From Halanaerobium hydrogeniformans (lineage in GTDB: Bacteria; Bacillota; Halanaerobiia; Halanaerobiales; Halanaerobiaceae): DNA of 64,000 nt. The stretch lies in contig NC_014654.1 of assembly GCF_000166415.1 (NCBI RefSeq), positions 2,480,001 through 2,544,000 of the forward strand, in the 5' to 3' direction. Positions 35,982 through 44,746 of this stretch are shown piece by piece. The notes beneath the pieces were generated by a model. It worked only from the letters and a program-made list of their open reading frames with translations. It made no database searches and was not told the DNA's origin. Numbering within the stretch: the stretch's first letter is position 1; each line of letters starts with the position of its first letter. The position numbers and the translations under genes were made by a program.

Positions 35982-36931
35982 TAATCATCACACCCTTTTG
36001 CTAATACTTTTTCAGCAGTAATTTTATCTGTAACCAATACATCTAAAAAGCCACCTTTAAGAGCTGCAGTAATAGCCTCTATTTTTCCCTCTCCCCCAGC
36101 AACACCAACTACAGTTTTAATATCTCTTAATGATTCTAAATCGATACCGATTATTCTTTCATTTATTTCTGTAGGACAAAGTTTGCCATCAGAATCATAA
36201 AAACGTGAGCAAACATCTCCCACTGCATTATAACTTTTTAATTCCTGCATCTCTTGCTTATTAAAATTTAATCTCTGAGCAAGTTCTTCGATTGAACCAA
36301 TACCTACAAATGCAACATCTACGTTTTTTGCTCTATCTAAAAGTTCTTTAGTTTCTTTATTATTAATCAGATTATTTTTAAGCTCTTTGTTGTCAACTAC
36401 AGCTGGAGCATATAAAAAATGACCTTTACCATCATATTTATCCAAAACATTCTCAATAATTATATTAGAATGAACATCAGCATCAAATGTACCTGAGCCA
36501 CCAACTAAGGTAATTAATTTTAAATTATTGATATTGTGATTAAAGCTTAAATTTTTGACCATAGCTTTAAGAGTTGAACCCCAGGAAAATCCAATTTCCA
36601 TATTACTTTGTACGAGATCGTCAAAATATTCGGCTGCTGCTTCACCAATTTTATCTTTTAGATTATCAAATGAATTATCATAATCGGTCACAATAGCATT
36701 TTTTAGAGAAAAAGTTTTTATTAACTTGTCTTCTAAAGCAAACATGTTACATTTATTTTGAACATCTACAATTTTAAATTGAACTATACCTTCTTCTTTA
36801 GCTTCTTTTAGCATTTTTGACACCGTAGGTCTAGACATGTAAAGGCGATCAGCTATTTCTTGCTGAGTTAAATTTTCATTATAGTAATATTTTGCTGCTT
36901 TTAACTTTTTACAATATCTCTGATTGGTCAT
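35981..36931 (-). CDS. SorC/DeoR-family sugar-responsive regulator
   Basis: A 316-residue DNA-binding regulator. The N-terminal helix-turn-helix is NLTQQEIADRLYMSRPTVSKML. The C-terminal sugar-phosphate-binding SorC domain has the GFSWGSTLKAMV loop, LVGGSG and VGIGSIEEL. It probably senses glucitol-6-phosphate or a related polyol phosphate and controls the PTS operon it leads. No glucitol-6-phosphate dehydrogenase (srlD) gene is linked. Confidence 0.92.
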   Translation of the reverse strand: MTNQRYCKKLKAAKYYYNENLTQQEIADRLYMSRPTVSKMLKEAKEEGIVQFKIVDVQNKCNMFALEDKLIKTFSLKNAIVTDYDNSFDNLKDKIGEAAAEYFDDLVQSNMEIGFSWGSTLKAMVKNLSFNHNINNLKLITLVGGSGTFDADVHSNIIIENVLDKYDGKGHFLYAPAVVDNKELKNNLINNKETKELLDRAKNVDVAFVGIGSIEELAQRLNFNKQEMQELKSYNAVGDVCSRFYDSDGKLCPTEINERIIGIDLESLRDIKTVVGVAGGEGKIEAITAALKGGFLDVLVTDKITAEKVLAKGCDD

Positions 36932-37038
36932 CTCTAATCAACTCCATTTTTAAGATTGTTAAAAATATAACACATTAACAATAATATCAAAAGTTTTAGT
37001 ATAAAGCAAAGCAGCAAAATATTTACTAATTATTATAT

Positions 37039-38313
37039 TTAAAACATAACTTTTGCCGGGAATTCTATTAATTCTTTGATTTCATTTAAAAAGTTAGCTG
37101 CTGGTGCTCCTTCAACAAGTCGGTGATCAAAAGCAAGACTAAGCCACATCATCCTTTGAATTACTATTTCATCATCTACTACTACTGGCTTTTTCTTGAT
37201 TTTTCCTACTCCCAAAATACTGCTTGCTGGAGCATTTATGATCGGTGTAAATATTTCAGTTCCATACATCCCTAAATTTGTTATAGTAAGTCTTGCTCCA
37301 CTTAAATCTTCAGAACTCAATTTATTATTTTTGGCTTTTTCTATTAATTGCTGCTTTTCTTTAACAATATTCTGGATTTTCTGGTTTTTTAAATCTTTAA
37401 GTACTGGTGCAGTAAGTTTATCTCCCAAAGATACAGCTAAGCCTATATTGATATTATCATTATAAACTATTTTTTCCTCTTCTAAATAGGCATTTAAAAC
37501 TTTGTGCTTTTCCATAACGGTTGCTACAATTTTAATCAGTATATCAGTAACTGAAACTTTTAGTTTATCATCACCCTGATGTTTGTTCCAGTCATCTTTT
37601 AATTCAAGTAATTTTTCCATATTAACTTCATTAGTTATTGTAACATGTGGTATCTCAGTCCAGCTTTCTTTAACTTTTTTTGCACTAGCCTTGCGAATTC
37701 CAGTTAATTTATCAATAATAGTTTCTTCTGAACTTGGCTCTTTTACTGACTTAAGTTCTGCTTCTTTTTCTTTTTCTTTTGCTGCTTTTGAATCCATATA
37801 CTCTCTAATATCTTTAACCCTAATCACATTATCTTCCGAACTAGCCTTTACTAGATTCAAGTCGATATTATTTTCTCTTGCAATTCTCCTTACTGCTGGA
37901 ACTGTTTTTATTTTATCTACAACAATTTCTTCGCTTTCTGTAGAGATTTCTACATCACTTTCTATTTTAACTTCTTCTTTTTCTTCAGCTTTATCAGAAG
38001 ACTCTTCTTCAACTTCCTCTATTTCTGCTGCACTATCTTCCTCAGTTTTATCTATTAACTCATCTATGTCTTCATCTTCCTCACCAATATAAGCAATTAC
38101 TTCTGTAACTGGTACAACATCGTCTTCTTGATATAATTTTTTTAATAGAATTCCATTATCAGGTGATTCAATTTCAAAGTTGGTCTTATCACTTAAAACT
38201 TCTAAAATAACTTCACCTGCTTCGACCTCTTCCCCTTCATCTTTTAACCAGTTTACAATCTGGCCTTCTTCCATTGTCATACTTAGTTTTGGCATTATTA
38301 ATTCTGAAGCCAT
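37039..38313 (-). CDS. acoC: 2-oxoacid/acetoin dehydrogenase E2, dihydrolipoamide acyltransferase
   Basis: Core acyltransferase of a 2-oxoacid or acetoin dehydrogenase complex, 424 residues. The lipoyl domain (1-80) has the lipoylated Lys in EVLSDKTNFE. An acidic linker rich in Glu and Ser (80-140) leads to an E1/E3-binding domain (about 140-175, VPAVRRIARENNIDLN), then the catalytic domain with FDHRLVEGAPAA. The catalytic DG pair of the usual DHRxxDG is EG here. The strongly acidic linker fits a halophile. Lipoylation could use the LplA encoded nearby. Confidence 0.93.
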   Translation of the reverse strand: MASELIMPKLSMTMEEGQIVNWLKDEGEEVEAGEVILEVLSDKTNFEIESPDNGILLKKLYQEDDVVPVTEVIAYIGEEDEDIDELIDKTEEDSAAEIEEVEEESSDKAEEKEEVKIESDVEISTESEEIVVDKIKTVPAVRRIARENNIDLNLVKASSEDNVIRVKDIREYMDSKAAKEKEKEAELKSVKEPSSEETIIDKLTGIRKASAKKVKESWTEIPHVTITNEVNMEKLLELKDDWNKHQGDDKLKVSVTDILIKIVATVMEKHKVLNAYLEEEKIVYNDNINIGLAVSLGDKLTAPVLKDLKNQKIQNIVKEKQQLIEKAKNNKLSSEDLSGARLTITNLGMYGTEIFTPIINAPASSILGVGKIKKKPVVVDDEIVIQRMMWLSLAFDHRLVEGAPAANFLNEIKELIEFPAKVMF

Positions 38314-38326
38314 TATTTAATACCTC

Positions 38327-39301
38327 CTAGTCTAAAATATCTAATACACCTTTTATAATTTTTTCTTCACTTGGAATAAATTCTGATTCAAGTACTGGTG
38401 AAAATGGTACAGGTGTATTCGGACCAGTTACTCTTTTAATGGGAGTTTCAAGATAATAAAACGCTTCACTATCAACGATTCTGGCAACTATGTCACCGCC
38501 AATCCCACCTCTTCTGCTGGCTTCATGCACAACTACCGCTTTACCTGTTTTGCTCACCGATTTGACTATACTTTCCATATCTAAAGGTACCAGAGTTCTT
38601 GGATCTAAAACTTCTGCATCTATACCCTGTTCTGCCAGTTTTTCAGCAGCATTAAGGGCTTTAAATACCATGTGAGAAGTTGCAATAATTGTTACATCTT
38701 TTCCTTCTCTTTTGATATCTGCTTTAGCAAAGGGAATAGTATATTCCTCTTCAGGTACTTCTCCTTTTTCTCCATAACCTTTTTTATGTTCAATAAACAT
38801 TACTGGATTATCATCTCTTATTGAAGTTTTCAATAAACCTTTGAGATCATAAGGGGTTGATGGCATAACAACTTTTAAACCTGGAATGTGATATAATAAG
38901 GCTTCTAAACTTTGAGTATGCTGAGCACCAGCTGCTGCAGCACCGGCCGGCATTCTTAAAACAAAAGGTGCATTCATCTGGCCTCCAAACATGTAATGAA
39001 TTTTTGCTCCCTGATTAATAATCTGATCTGAAGCGATTGTAATAAAATCCATAAACATCATTTCGGCAACAGGCCTCATACCCATTAAAGAAGCACCTAC
39101 TGCTGCTCCAGCAATTGCAGCTTCTGAAATAGGAGTATCACGAACCCTCTCTTTACCAAATTTATCAAGTAATCCATTGGTAACACCAAAGGCACCACCA
39201 TAGATTCCTATATCTTCTCCAATTAGAAAAACATTTTCATCTCTTTCCATTTCTTCTCTTAAAGCTTCATTAACCGCCTGTCTTCCGGTAATCTCTCTCA
39301 T
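38327..39301 (-). CDS. acoB: 2-oxoacid/acetoin dehydrogenase E1 beta subunit
   Basis: Transketolase-like subunit that forms the ThDP site with E1 alpha. It is 324 residues. It starts REITGRQAVNEALREEM, with IGEDIGIYGGAFGVT, DTPISEAAIAGAAVG and the C-terminal HEASRRGGIGGDI. It overlaps the E1 alpha stop by one base, so the two are coupled. Pyruvate, acetoin or branched-chain acid specificity cannot be fixed from sequence alone. Confidence 0.95.
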   Translation of the reverse strand: MREITGRQAVNEALREEMERDENVFLIGEDIGIYGGAFGVTNGLLDKFGKERVRDTPISEAAIAGAAVGASLMGMRPVAEMMFMDFITIASDQIINQGAKIHYMFGGQMNAPFVLRMPAGAAAAGAQHTQSLEALLYHIPGLKVVMPSTPYDLKGLLKTSIRDDNPVMFIEHKKGYGEKGEVPEEEYTIPFAKADIKREGKDVTIIATSHMVFKALNAAEKLAEQGIDAEVLDPRTLVPLDMESIVKSVSKTGKAVVVHEASRRGGIGGDIVARIVDSEAFYYLETPIKRVTGPNTPVPFSPVLESEFIPSEEKIIKGVLDILD

Positions 39302-40278
39302 TATAATTCGACCTCCCCATCAACATATACATCATCGTAAATATCTTCTTTATCTGGAAAAGGACTTTCCTGAGCAAATTTAACTGCTGCTTCAACCATT
39401 TCATCTACTTCTTTTTTTATATCGTCTATTTTTTGTTTATCTAAAAGCCCCTGTTCTTTAAGTAATTCTTCAAACTGAGCAATCGGATCTCTTTCTTTCC
39501 ATTTTTTTTCTTCTTCTTTTGTCCTATAAACTTTTGCATCACTTTTTGAGTGACCTTTCCAGCGATATGTTTCTGCAACTATTAAACTTGGTCCCCCATC
39601 GTTTCTAGCTCTTTCAACTGCTTCCTGTACAACTTCGTAAACTTCCATAATTTTATTTCCATCTATTTTTACACCAGGAATATTATATGCTTTTGCCCTT
39701 GCAGATAAATCTTGAATATTAAATGCTTTTTCAACAGAAGTTGACATTCCATACTGATTATTTTCGCAGATAAAGACAACCGGTAAATCCCACACTGATG
39801 CCATATTTACAGCTTCATGAAAAGCACCCTGATTCATTGCTCCATCACTAAAAAAGCATAAAATAACTTCATCTTTTTTCTGCATTTTAGCTGCCAATGC
39901 AGCTCCTACTGAAATTGGTATTCCTCCACCAACTATGCCATTAGCACCTAAATTATTGGTGTCAGAATCAACTATATGCAGAGAACCCCCTTTACCTTTA
40001 CATGAGCCAGTTATTTTACCAAAAAGTTCAGCCATCATTTCTTTAATATTTACACCCTTAGCAATAGAATGACCATGCCCACGATGAGTACTACTTATAT
40101 AGTCTTTTTCTTCTGCAGCATTTATAGCCCCAACTGCAATAGCTTCTTCACCAATATAAAGGTGAGTTGTACCTGTAATATCTCCATGAGAGATAAAGTA
40201 GTCGACTTTTCTTTCGAATTCTCTAATTTCTAACATATCCTGGTACATTTGTAACATTTTCTCCTCAGACAATTCCAT
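39301..40278 (-). CDS. acoA: 2-oxoacid/acetoin dehydrogenase E1 alpha subunit
   Basis: ThDP-binding alpha subunit, 325 residues. GTTHLYIGEEAIAVGA, STHRGHGHSIAKG and the ThDP/Mg motif from SDGAMNQGAFHE to ENNQYGMS are present. These resemble AcoA-type acetoin dehydrogenases more than PdhA, so acetoin or a pyruvate-type substrate is likely. The ATG at 40278 is 8 bases after GGAGG; a TTG at 40293 overlaps that site. A consensus promoter lies 100 bases upstream, and a relic of the E3 gene lies beyond it. Confidence 0.95.
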   Translation of the reverse strand: MELSEEKMLQMYQDMLEIREFERKVDYFISHGDITGTTHLYIGEEAIAVGAINAAEEKDYISSTHRGHGHSIAKGVNIKEMMAELFGKITGSCKGKGGSLHIVDSDTNNLGANGIVGGGIPISVGAALAAKMQKKDEVILCFFSDGAMNQGAFHEAVNMASVWDLPVVFICENNQYGMSTSVEKAFNIQDLSARAKAYNIPGVKIDGNKIMEVYEVVQEAVERARNDGGPSLIVAETYRWKGHSKSDAKVYRTKEEEKKWKERDPIAQFEELLKEQGLLDKQKIDDIKKEVDEMVEAAVKFAQESPFPDKEDIYDDVYVDGEVEL

Positions 40279-40377
40279 TATCTGCACCTCCAAATAAAAT
40301 ACTAATAATTTGTTTTTAAACTATTATTAATTTCTTTACATTTGTTCTTTATTAAAACTTTTGTAAACTGTGGATTA

Positions 40378-40406
40378 ATATTAACATCTAAATTTTCTTG
40401 TGTCAA
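40378..40406 (-). promoter_or_regulatory. Promoter of the acoABC genes
   Basis: On the minus strand TTGACA (40406-40401), a 17-base spacer and TAATAT (40383-40378). An AT-rich imperfect palindrome (about 40408-40437) abuts the -35 and may be an operator. Confidence 0.8.
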
Positions 40407-40476
40407 GGTGTTTTTTAAATATTTAGAAAAAAGACACTATTTAATTAATTGTGAAGATAATCACTTGACCTTAGTG

Positions 40477-40566
40477 TTATATAAGGAAGGTCTGTCCAGC
40501 CCTAATAGCTGCTACATATCCTCCTGGTCCACTTCCTACAATCGCAATGTCATATTTTTCAGCCAT
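40477..40566 (-). pseudogene. lpdA: Relic of dihydrolipoamide dehydrogenase (E3), 29 codons
   Basis: From the ATG at 40566, preceded by AAGGAG, the frame reads [20 protein letters not shown], then IRAGQ, and stops at 40477. This is the FAD-binding N-terminus of E3; a normal gene would continue for about 440 codons. Nothing like the rest of E3 lies between here and acoA. A large deletion is inferred, leaving the complex without a linked E3. An intact copy elsewhere in the genome is likely but not visible. Confidence 0.85.
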
Positions 40567-40732
40567 TTTTTCAACTCCTTTTCATTAAGGATAAAGATAT
40601 TTTACTTAAATAATTTTCAACTTATAGGCAATATATATTTCCCCCTTTTTTATTTGCTAAAAAAATTAGAAAAATTAAGATATAGCTATTTTACATATGT
40701 TCTATTATATATCATTTGTAAATTTCATGTTT

Positions 40733-40761
40733 ATGATAACAGCATAATTAAATTATGTCAA
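40733..40761 (-). promoter_or_regulatory. Promoter upstream of the lpdA relic
   Basis: On the minus strand TTGACA (40761-40756), a 17-base spacer and TATCAT (40738-40733). It probably drove the original lpdA-acoABC operon and may still contribute to acoABC transcription. Confidence 0.65.
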
Positions 40762-40818
40762 GTGAATATTTATTTAAAACTGACAAATTGCATCTTGTTA
40801 CTAAATATGAAATAATAT

Positions 40819-40847
40819 TTGACAAAGAAATATTATTGTGATAATTT
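40819..40847 (+). promoter_or_regulatory. Promoter of the DRL-like oxidoreductase gene
   Basis: TTGACA (40819-40824), a 17-base spacer and TAATTT (40842-40847). A palindrome at 40858-40876 follows where transcription would begin. Confidence 0.7.
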
Positions 40848-40857
40848 ATAACTACAG

Positions 40858-40890
40858 TTTACATTTGTAATGTAAATAAACATATGTAAA
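40858..40890 (+). promoter_or_regulatory. Candidate operator with TTTACAT half-sites
   Basis: TTTACATT-TGT-AATGTAAA (40858-40876) is a perfect 8-3-8 palindrome. It is followed by AACATATGTAAA (40879-40890), and the exact reverse complement of that 12-mer lies at 40690-40701. The sites flank the divergent promoters. Confidence 0.6.
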
Positions 40891-40945
40891 GTTTTTGTTT
40901 ATTTTTAAATATAATTATCATAAAATCAGAAGGGGGAAAAAGAGA

Positions 40946-42238
40946 GTGAGTAATGTATATAAGGATTTAAAAGAATTAGAAGCAAAAGGAGAATATATTA
41001 AGATTGGTTTAATTGGGGCCGGGCAAATGGGCACAGATATTGTAAGTCAGGTAGCTCAAATGAATGGAGTTAAAGTTCCAGTTGTAGCTGATATTGATAT
41101 AGAAAGAGCCAAAAAAGCCTACCAATTGGCAGGTATCAGCACTGAAGACATTATAATGAGTGATGATACAGCAGAAATAAATAACTATATAAAAGAAGAC
41201 AAAAATGTAGTTACAAGCAATGGTTTTGCTGTACCAGAAGTGGAGAGCATTGATGTAATTATTGACGCAACAGGAGTACCAGATGTTGGGGCCAGAATTG
41301 GTCTGGAGACAATTAATAACAAAAAACACATTGTAATGATGAATGTAGAAGCTGATGTAGTAGTTGGACCTATTTTGAAAAAAATGGCTGATAATGCAGG
41401 TGTAGTTTATACTGGAGCAGCTGGTGATGAGCCAGGAGCCATTATGGAAATCTATAATTTTGCTAAAAGTTTAGGTTATAAGGTGGTTGCAGCTGGTAAG
41501 GGTAAAAACAATCCTCTTGATAGAAAAGCAAATCCAGAAAGAGTTGCAGAAAGAGCTAAGCAGAAAGGTACAGCCCCCCATATGATGGCTTGCTTTATGG
41601 ATGGTACTAAGAGTATGCTTGAAATGGCAGCAGTTTCAAATGCAACCGGTCTTGTGCCTGATGTTTCAGGTATGCATGGACCAAAAACTACAATTGAAGA
41701 TCTTCCCAAAGTTTATTCATTGGAAGAGGATGGTGGAATCTTACAAAATGAAGGTATAGTAGATTTTGCTCTGGGTAATGTTGCTCCTGGTGTATTCGTC
41801 ATAGTTACAACAGACAATGAAAGAATTAAGTTCAGTATGAATTATTCAAAAATGGGAGAAGGCCCAAATTACTTATTATACAGACCTTATCACTTAGCAA
41901 GCCTTGAAACTCCATTATCTGCTGTAAGAGCAGTATTATATAATGAAGCAACAATAGCACCAATTGGAGATATTGTAACAGAAGTAACAACTATTGCTAA
42001 AAAAGATTTAAAAGCCGGAGAAGAAATAGATGGTATTGGTGGATTTGCAGTATATGGCTCTGTTGATAAAGCAGAAGTAGCAAGAGAAAAAAATCTTCTT
42101 CCCCTAGGACTTAGTGAAGGCGCTACTTTAAAAGAAGATGTTAAACAGGGAGAAAAGCTTACCCTTGACATGGTAGACTTAAATAAAGATTCAGTTATCT
42201 ATGAACTCTGGAAATTACAAAAAAGAGTTTTTAACTAA
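40946..42238 (+). CDS. NAD(P)-dependent oxidoreductase with SAF domain, DRL/COG4091 type
   Basis: A 430-residue homoserine-dehydrogenase-like protein. The Rossmann domain begins IKIGLIGAGQMGTDIV; conserved catalytic-region segments are DATGVPDVGARIGLE, YTGAAGDEPGAIMEI and AAGKGKNNPLD. The C-terminal SAF domain (about 345-430) is IAKKDLKAGEEIDGIGGF to LKEDVKQGEKLT. The family includes Brucella DRL, an alternative DXP reductoisomerase, and uncharacterised polyol-catabolism enzymes. The GTG at 40946, after AGGGGG, is the start; the longer frame from 40895 lacks a site. It is monocistronic and divergent from the aco genes. The substrate is unknown. Confidence 0.88.
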   Translation: MSNVYKDLKELEAKGEYIKIGLIGAGQMGTDIVSQVAQMNGVKVPVVADIDIERAKKAYQLAGISTEDIIMSDDTAEINNYIKEDKNVVTSNGFAVPEVESIDVIIDATGVPDVGARIGLETINNKKHIVMMNVEADVVVGPILKKMADNAGVVYTGAAGDEPGAIMEIYNFAKSLGYKVVAAGKGKNNPLDRKANPERVAERAKQKGTAPHMMACFMDGTKSMLEMAAVSNATGLVPDVSGMHGPKTTIEDLPKVYSLEEDGGILQNEGIVDFALGNVAPGVFVIVTTDNERIKFSMNYSKMGEGPNYLLYRPYHLASLETPLSAVRAVLYNEATIAPIGDIVTEVTTIAKKDLKAGEEIDGIGGFAVYGSVDKAEVAREKNLLPLGLSEGATLKEDVKQGEKLTLDMVDLNKDSVIYELWKLQKRVFN

Positions 42239-42286
42239 AAAAAATCTGCTTCTGTGATATAGCAAAATATACTTTGATAAGTTTAG

Positions 42287-42316
42287 AAAAACGCCTGCCT
42301 TGTGGCAGGCTTTTTT
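42287..42316. terminator. Bidirectional terminator between convergent genes
   Basis: GCCTGCC (42293-42299) pairs with GGCAGGC (42304-42310) around a 4-base loop, with T runs on one side and A runs on the other. It serves the oxidoreductase gene and the GGDEF/HD-GYP gene. Confidence 0.9.
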
Positions 42317-44647
42317 CTAATTTTCATTTAAAACTTCAATAAATTTTTTAACTAATTCTGGATCAAATTGACTACCTGCACATCTTTTCAGTTCAGCAAC
42401 AGCCTCTTCTTTTGAAATATTTTTTTTCTTATAAGTATCAGCGGAGGTCATAACCTCATAAGCTTCTGCAATGGCAACTATCCTTGCAGCTAATGGAATT
42501 TCCTTTTCTTTTAAACCTTTAGGATAACCTGTACCATCCCAGCGCTCATGATGAGCAAGTACACATTGAGCAATATCAATTGTATCGGAAAAATAATTTA
42601 AGATCCTATAACTTGTTAGAGCATGCAATTTTATTTCATCATATTCTTTAGGGGTTAAAGCAGATTTTTTATTAAGGATTTCTTCATCAACAGCAACCTT
42701 GCCTATATCATGATAAAGAGCTGCATTAGTGATTTTTTTGCATTCTGATTCTTTTAAATCTAATTTATTTGCTAGTCTAGCAGCTAATTCAGCAGTTCTA
42801 TTAGCATGCTTTTCTTCTCTGCTGCTCTTCTCATCTAAAATATTGGTGATATTTTCAATATGTTTAATATCATTATCTGTTCGACTAACAGTTTTGCTGG
42901 AATACATTTCAGTTTCAGCCTCATCTATAAGCTTAATTATATCTTCTTCAGAAGCTATTTTGGTACTAACACCCATTGCAATACCAGAAGATAATGCAGT
43001 AGAATTTTTTTTGCTAAAACTTTCTTTAATTCTCCTTACAACTTTTTCTGCATCTTTTCTGCTAGTTTGAGGAAGCAGGATTATAAATTCATCCCCACCC
43101 CAACGAGCTATTATATCATCTTCACGGCAGGATTCTTTAAAAGCTTCAGTTGCTTTAAAAAGTAGTTTATCTCCAGCATTATGGCCAAAAATATCGTTGG
43201 TAAGCTTTAAACCATTTAAATCTCCAATAATTATGGACATCGGTAAATTCCTATCTACATTCAGCCTTTTTAATTCTTCCTCAAAAAATCGCCTATTATA
43301 TAAACCGGTCATTGGATCATGATAACTTAAATATTCTATTTTTTCTTTCTGTTCTCTACTTGCAGTTTCATCCCTGAAAACTACAACAACACCCCGAACC
43401 TGATCATTTTCATCTTTTATAGGAGCGGCTGTATCATCAATAAAATATTTACTATCATCTTTTGCTACTAAAATTGCTCCATCTTCTAATTCCTGTGTTT
43501 CTTCAGTTTCAAAGGCTAGTTCTACTGGATTAACAAGATCTTTTTCCTCATCTGCACTGCTTAAATTTAATACTGAACGATAATCCCTACCTTCTGCTTC
43601 AGTTTTATTCCAGCCTGTTAATTCTTCAGCAACTTCATTTATCATTTCGACTTGTCTCTGGTTATTGACTATCATTACAGCATCACCAATTGAGAGTAGT
43701 GTCTGCAGATATTTATTTCTTTCAATAGATAGTTTTTGTCTATTTTTATATTCTTCAGTAATATCTCTTATATATGCTCCAACACCATAAGTTCCATCTA
43801 ATAACTTAACAGGAAATTTAGTTGAATTATAAACTTTATTTTGCCATCTTACTTCTTGGCTGATTAATTCTCCTTTTTCCTTTACTCTATTATCGGTTTT
43901 TCTGACAAACTCAGCAAATCCTGGTTCAGAAAGCTGATAATCATCAATCCCTATAATTTCGTCTTTATCTTTACCATAAAATTCTGCTACCCTGTCATTC
44001 ACAAAAACATAATTTAAGTTTTGGTCTTTTAAATAAACTAAACTGTCATCAGCATCAATAAAAGTCTGCCTTAATTTGTTTAACCTTTCAATCTCTTTAT
44101 TTCTTTTTTTGGCTGCCTGATAGTTCTTATAATATAAAAATGAGGCTATAAATAAAATTAAAATTATTATAATTAAAGTTATATAAAAATAATTACTAAT
44201 CTGCCTATTTCGTTCAGCTAGCTCTACTCTTGGAGTCACATCATGTATTATTGAAAGAAGTATTTCCCTGCCTTCAAACATCTGGGGATAAGAATATACC
44301 TCAACATGCCTTATTTCTCCACTTTCTAGCCGGTGTTCAAACTGAAAAAAATTTCTTTCCTCTCGAACCGCAGCTGCCATCTCTTCTGCAGTTTCCTCGG
44401 GGCTTAATACATTAATCTCTGCGATATTGATTTCTGTAAGCTCTTCTTTGCTATAACCATAAAATTCTGCTGCAGCATCATTAGCATAAATAATTTCTCC
44501 ACTTTCTTGATCAATAAACAACATTGGAGATCCATGACCATCAAAAATGTTTATAACATTATCTCTAACTTCTGGTGTCTCTGCACCAGCAGAAAAAGTA
44601 ACTATTAAAATAAGAACTAAAACCAGCAAAAACTTTTTCACAGTCAA
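42317..44647 (-). CDS. PAS-GGDEF-HD-GYP cyclic-di-GMP signalling protein
   Basis: Membrane protein of 776 residues carrying both synthesis and breakdown modules for cyclic-di-GMP. In order: signal/anchor helix (1-22), extracytoplasmic PAS (about 30-145), a transmembrane helix (about 150-175), two cytoplasmic PAS domains, a GGDEF domain with WGGDEFIILLP, and an HD-GYP domain with ALYHDIGK and HHERWDGTGYPKGL. Both active sites look intact, so direction is probably set by the PAS inputs. No RxxD product-inhibition site was confirmed. It is single-gene, sharing a terminator with its convergent neighbour. Confidence 0.94.
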   Translation of the reverse strand: MTVKKFLLVLVLILIVTFSAGAETPEVRDNVINIFDGHGSPMLFIDQESGEIIYANDAAAEFYGYSKEELTEINIAEINVLSPEETAEEMAAAVREERNFFQFEHRLESGEIRHVEVYSYPQMFEGREILLSIIHDVTPRVELAERNRQISNYFYITLIIIILILFIASFLYYKNYQAAKKRNKEIERLNKLRQTFIDADDSLVYLKDQNLNYVFVNDRVAEFYGKDKDEIIGIDDYQLSEPGFAEFVRKTDNRVKEKGELISQEVRWQNKVYNSTKFPVKLLDGTYGVGAYIRDITEEYKNRQKLSIERNKYLQTLLSIGDAVMIVNNQRQVEMINEVAEELTGWNKTEAEGRDYRSVLNLSSADEEKDLVNPVELAFETEETQELEDGAILVAKDDSKYFIDDTAAPIKDENDQVRGVVVVFRDETASREQKEKIEYLSYHDPMTGLYNRRFFEEELKRLNVDRNLPMSIIIGDLNGLKLTNDIFGHNAGDKLLFKATEAFKESCREDDIIARWGGDEFIILLPQTSRKDAEKVVRRIKESFSKKNSTALSSGIAMGVSTKIASEEDIIKLIDEAETEMYSSKTVSRTDNDIKHIENITNILDEKSSREEKHANRTAELAARLANKLDLKESECKKITNAALYHDIGKVAVDEEILNKKSALTPKEYDEIKLHALTSYRILNYFSDTIDIAQCVLAHHERWDGTGYPKGLKEKEIPLAARIVAIAEAYEVMTSADTYKKKNISKEEAVAELKRCAGSQFDPELVKKFIEVLNEN

Positions 44648-44746
44648 GACCTCCCCTTGTTTTAAGATTTTCTTAAAAAACTAAACAATCTTACCATTAT
44701 AAAATAATTCTAAATTGAGAACAATAATCAATTTTAAGAAATTATG

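Noticed and set aside
40294-40476. Rest of lpdA as a frameshifted gene
   Set aside because: No E3 motifs are seen downstream of the stub in any frame, and a good promoter occupies the space. A deletion fits better.
40342-40815. Plus-strand 157-codon open frame between acoA and the DRL-like gene
   Set aside because: It runs antisense to the lpdA relic and over three promoters, with no start site or protein-like composition.
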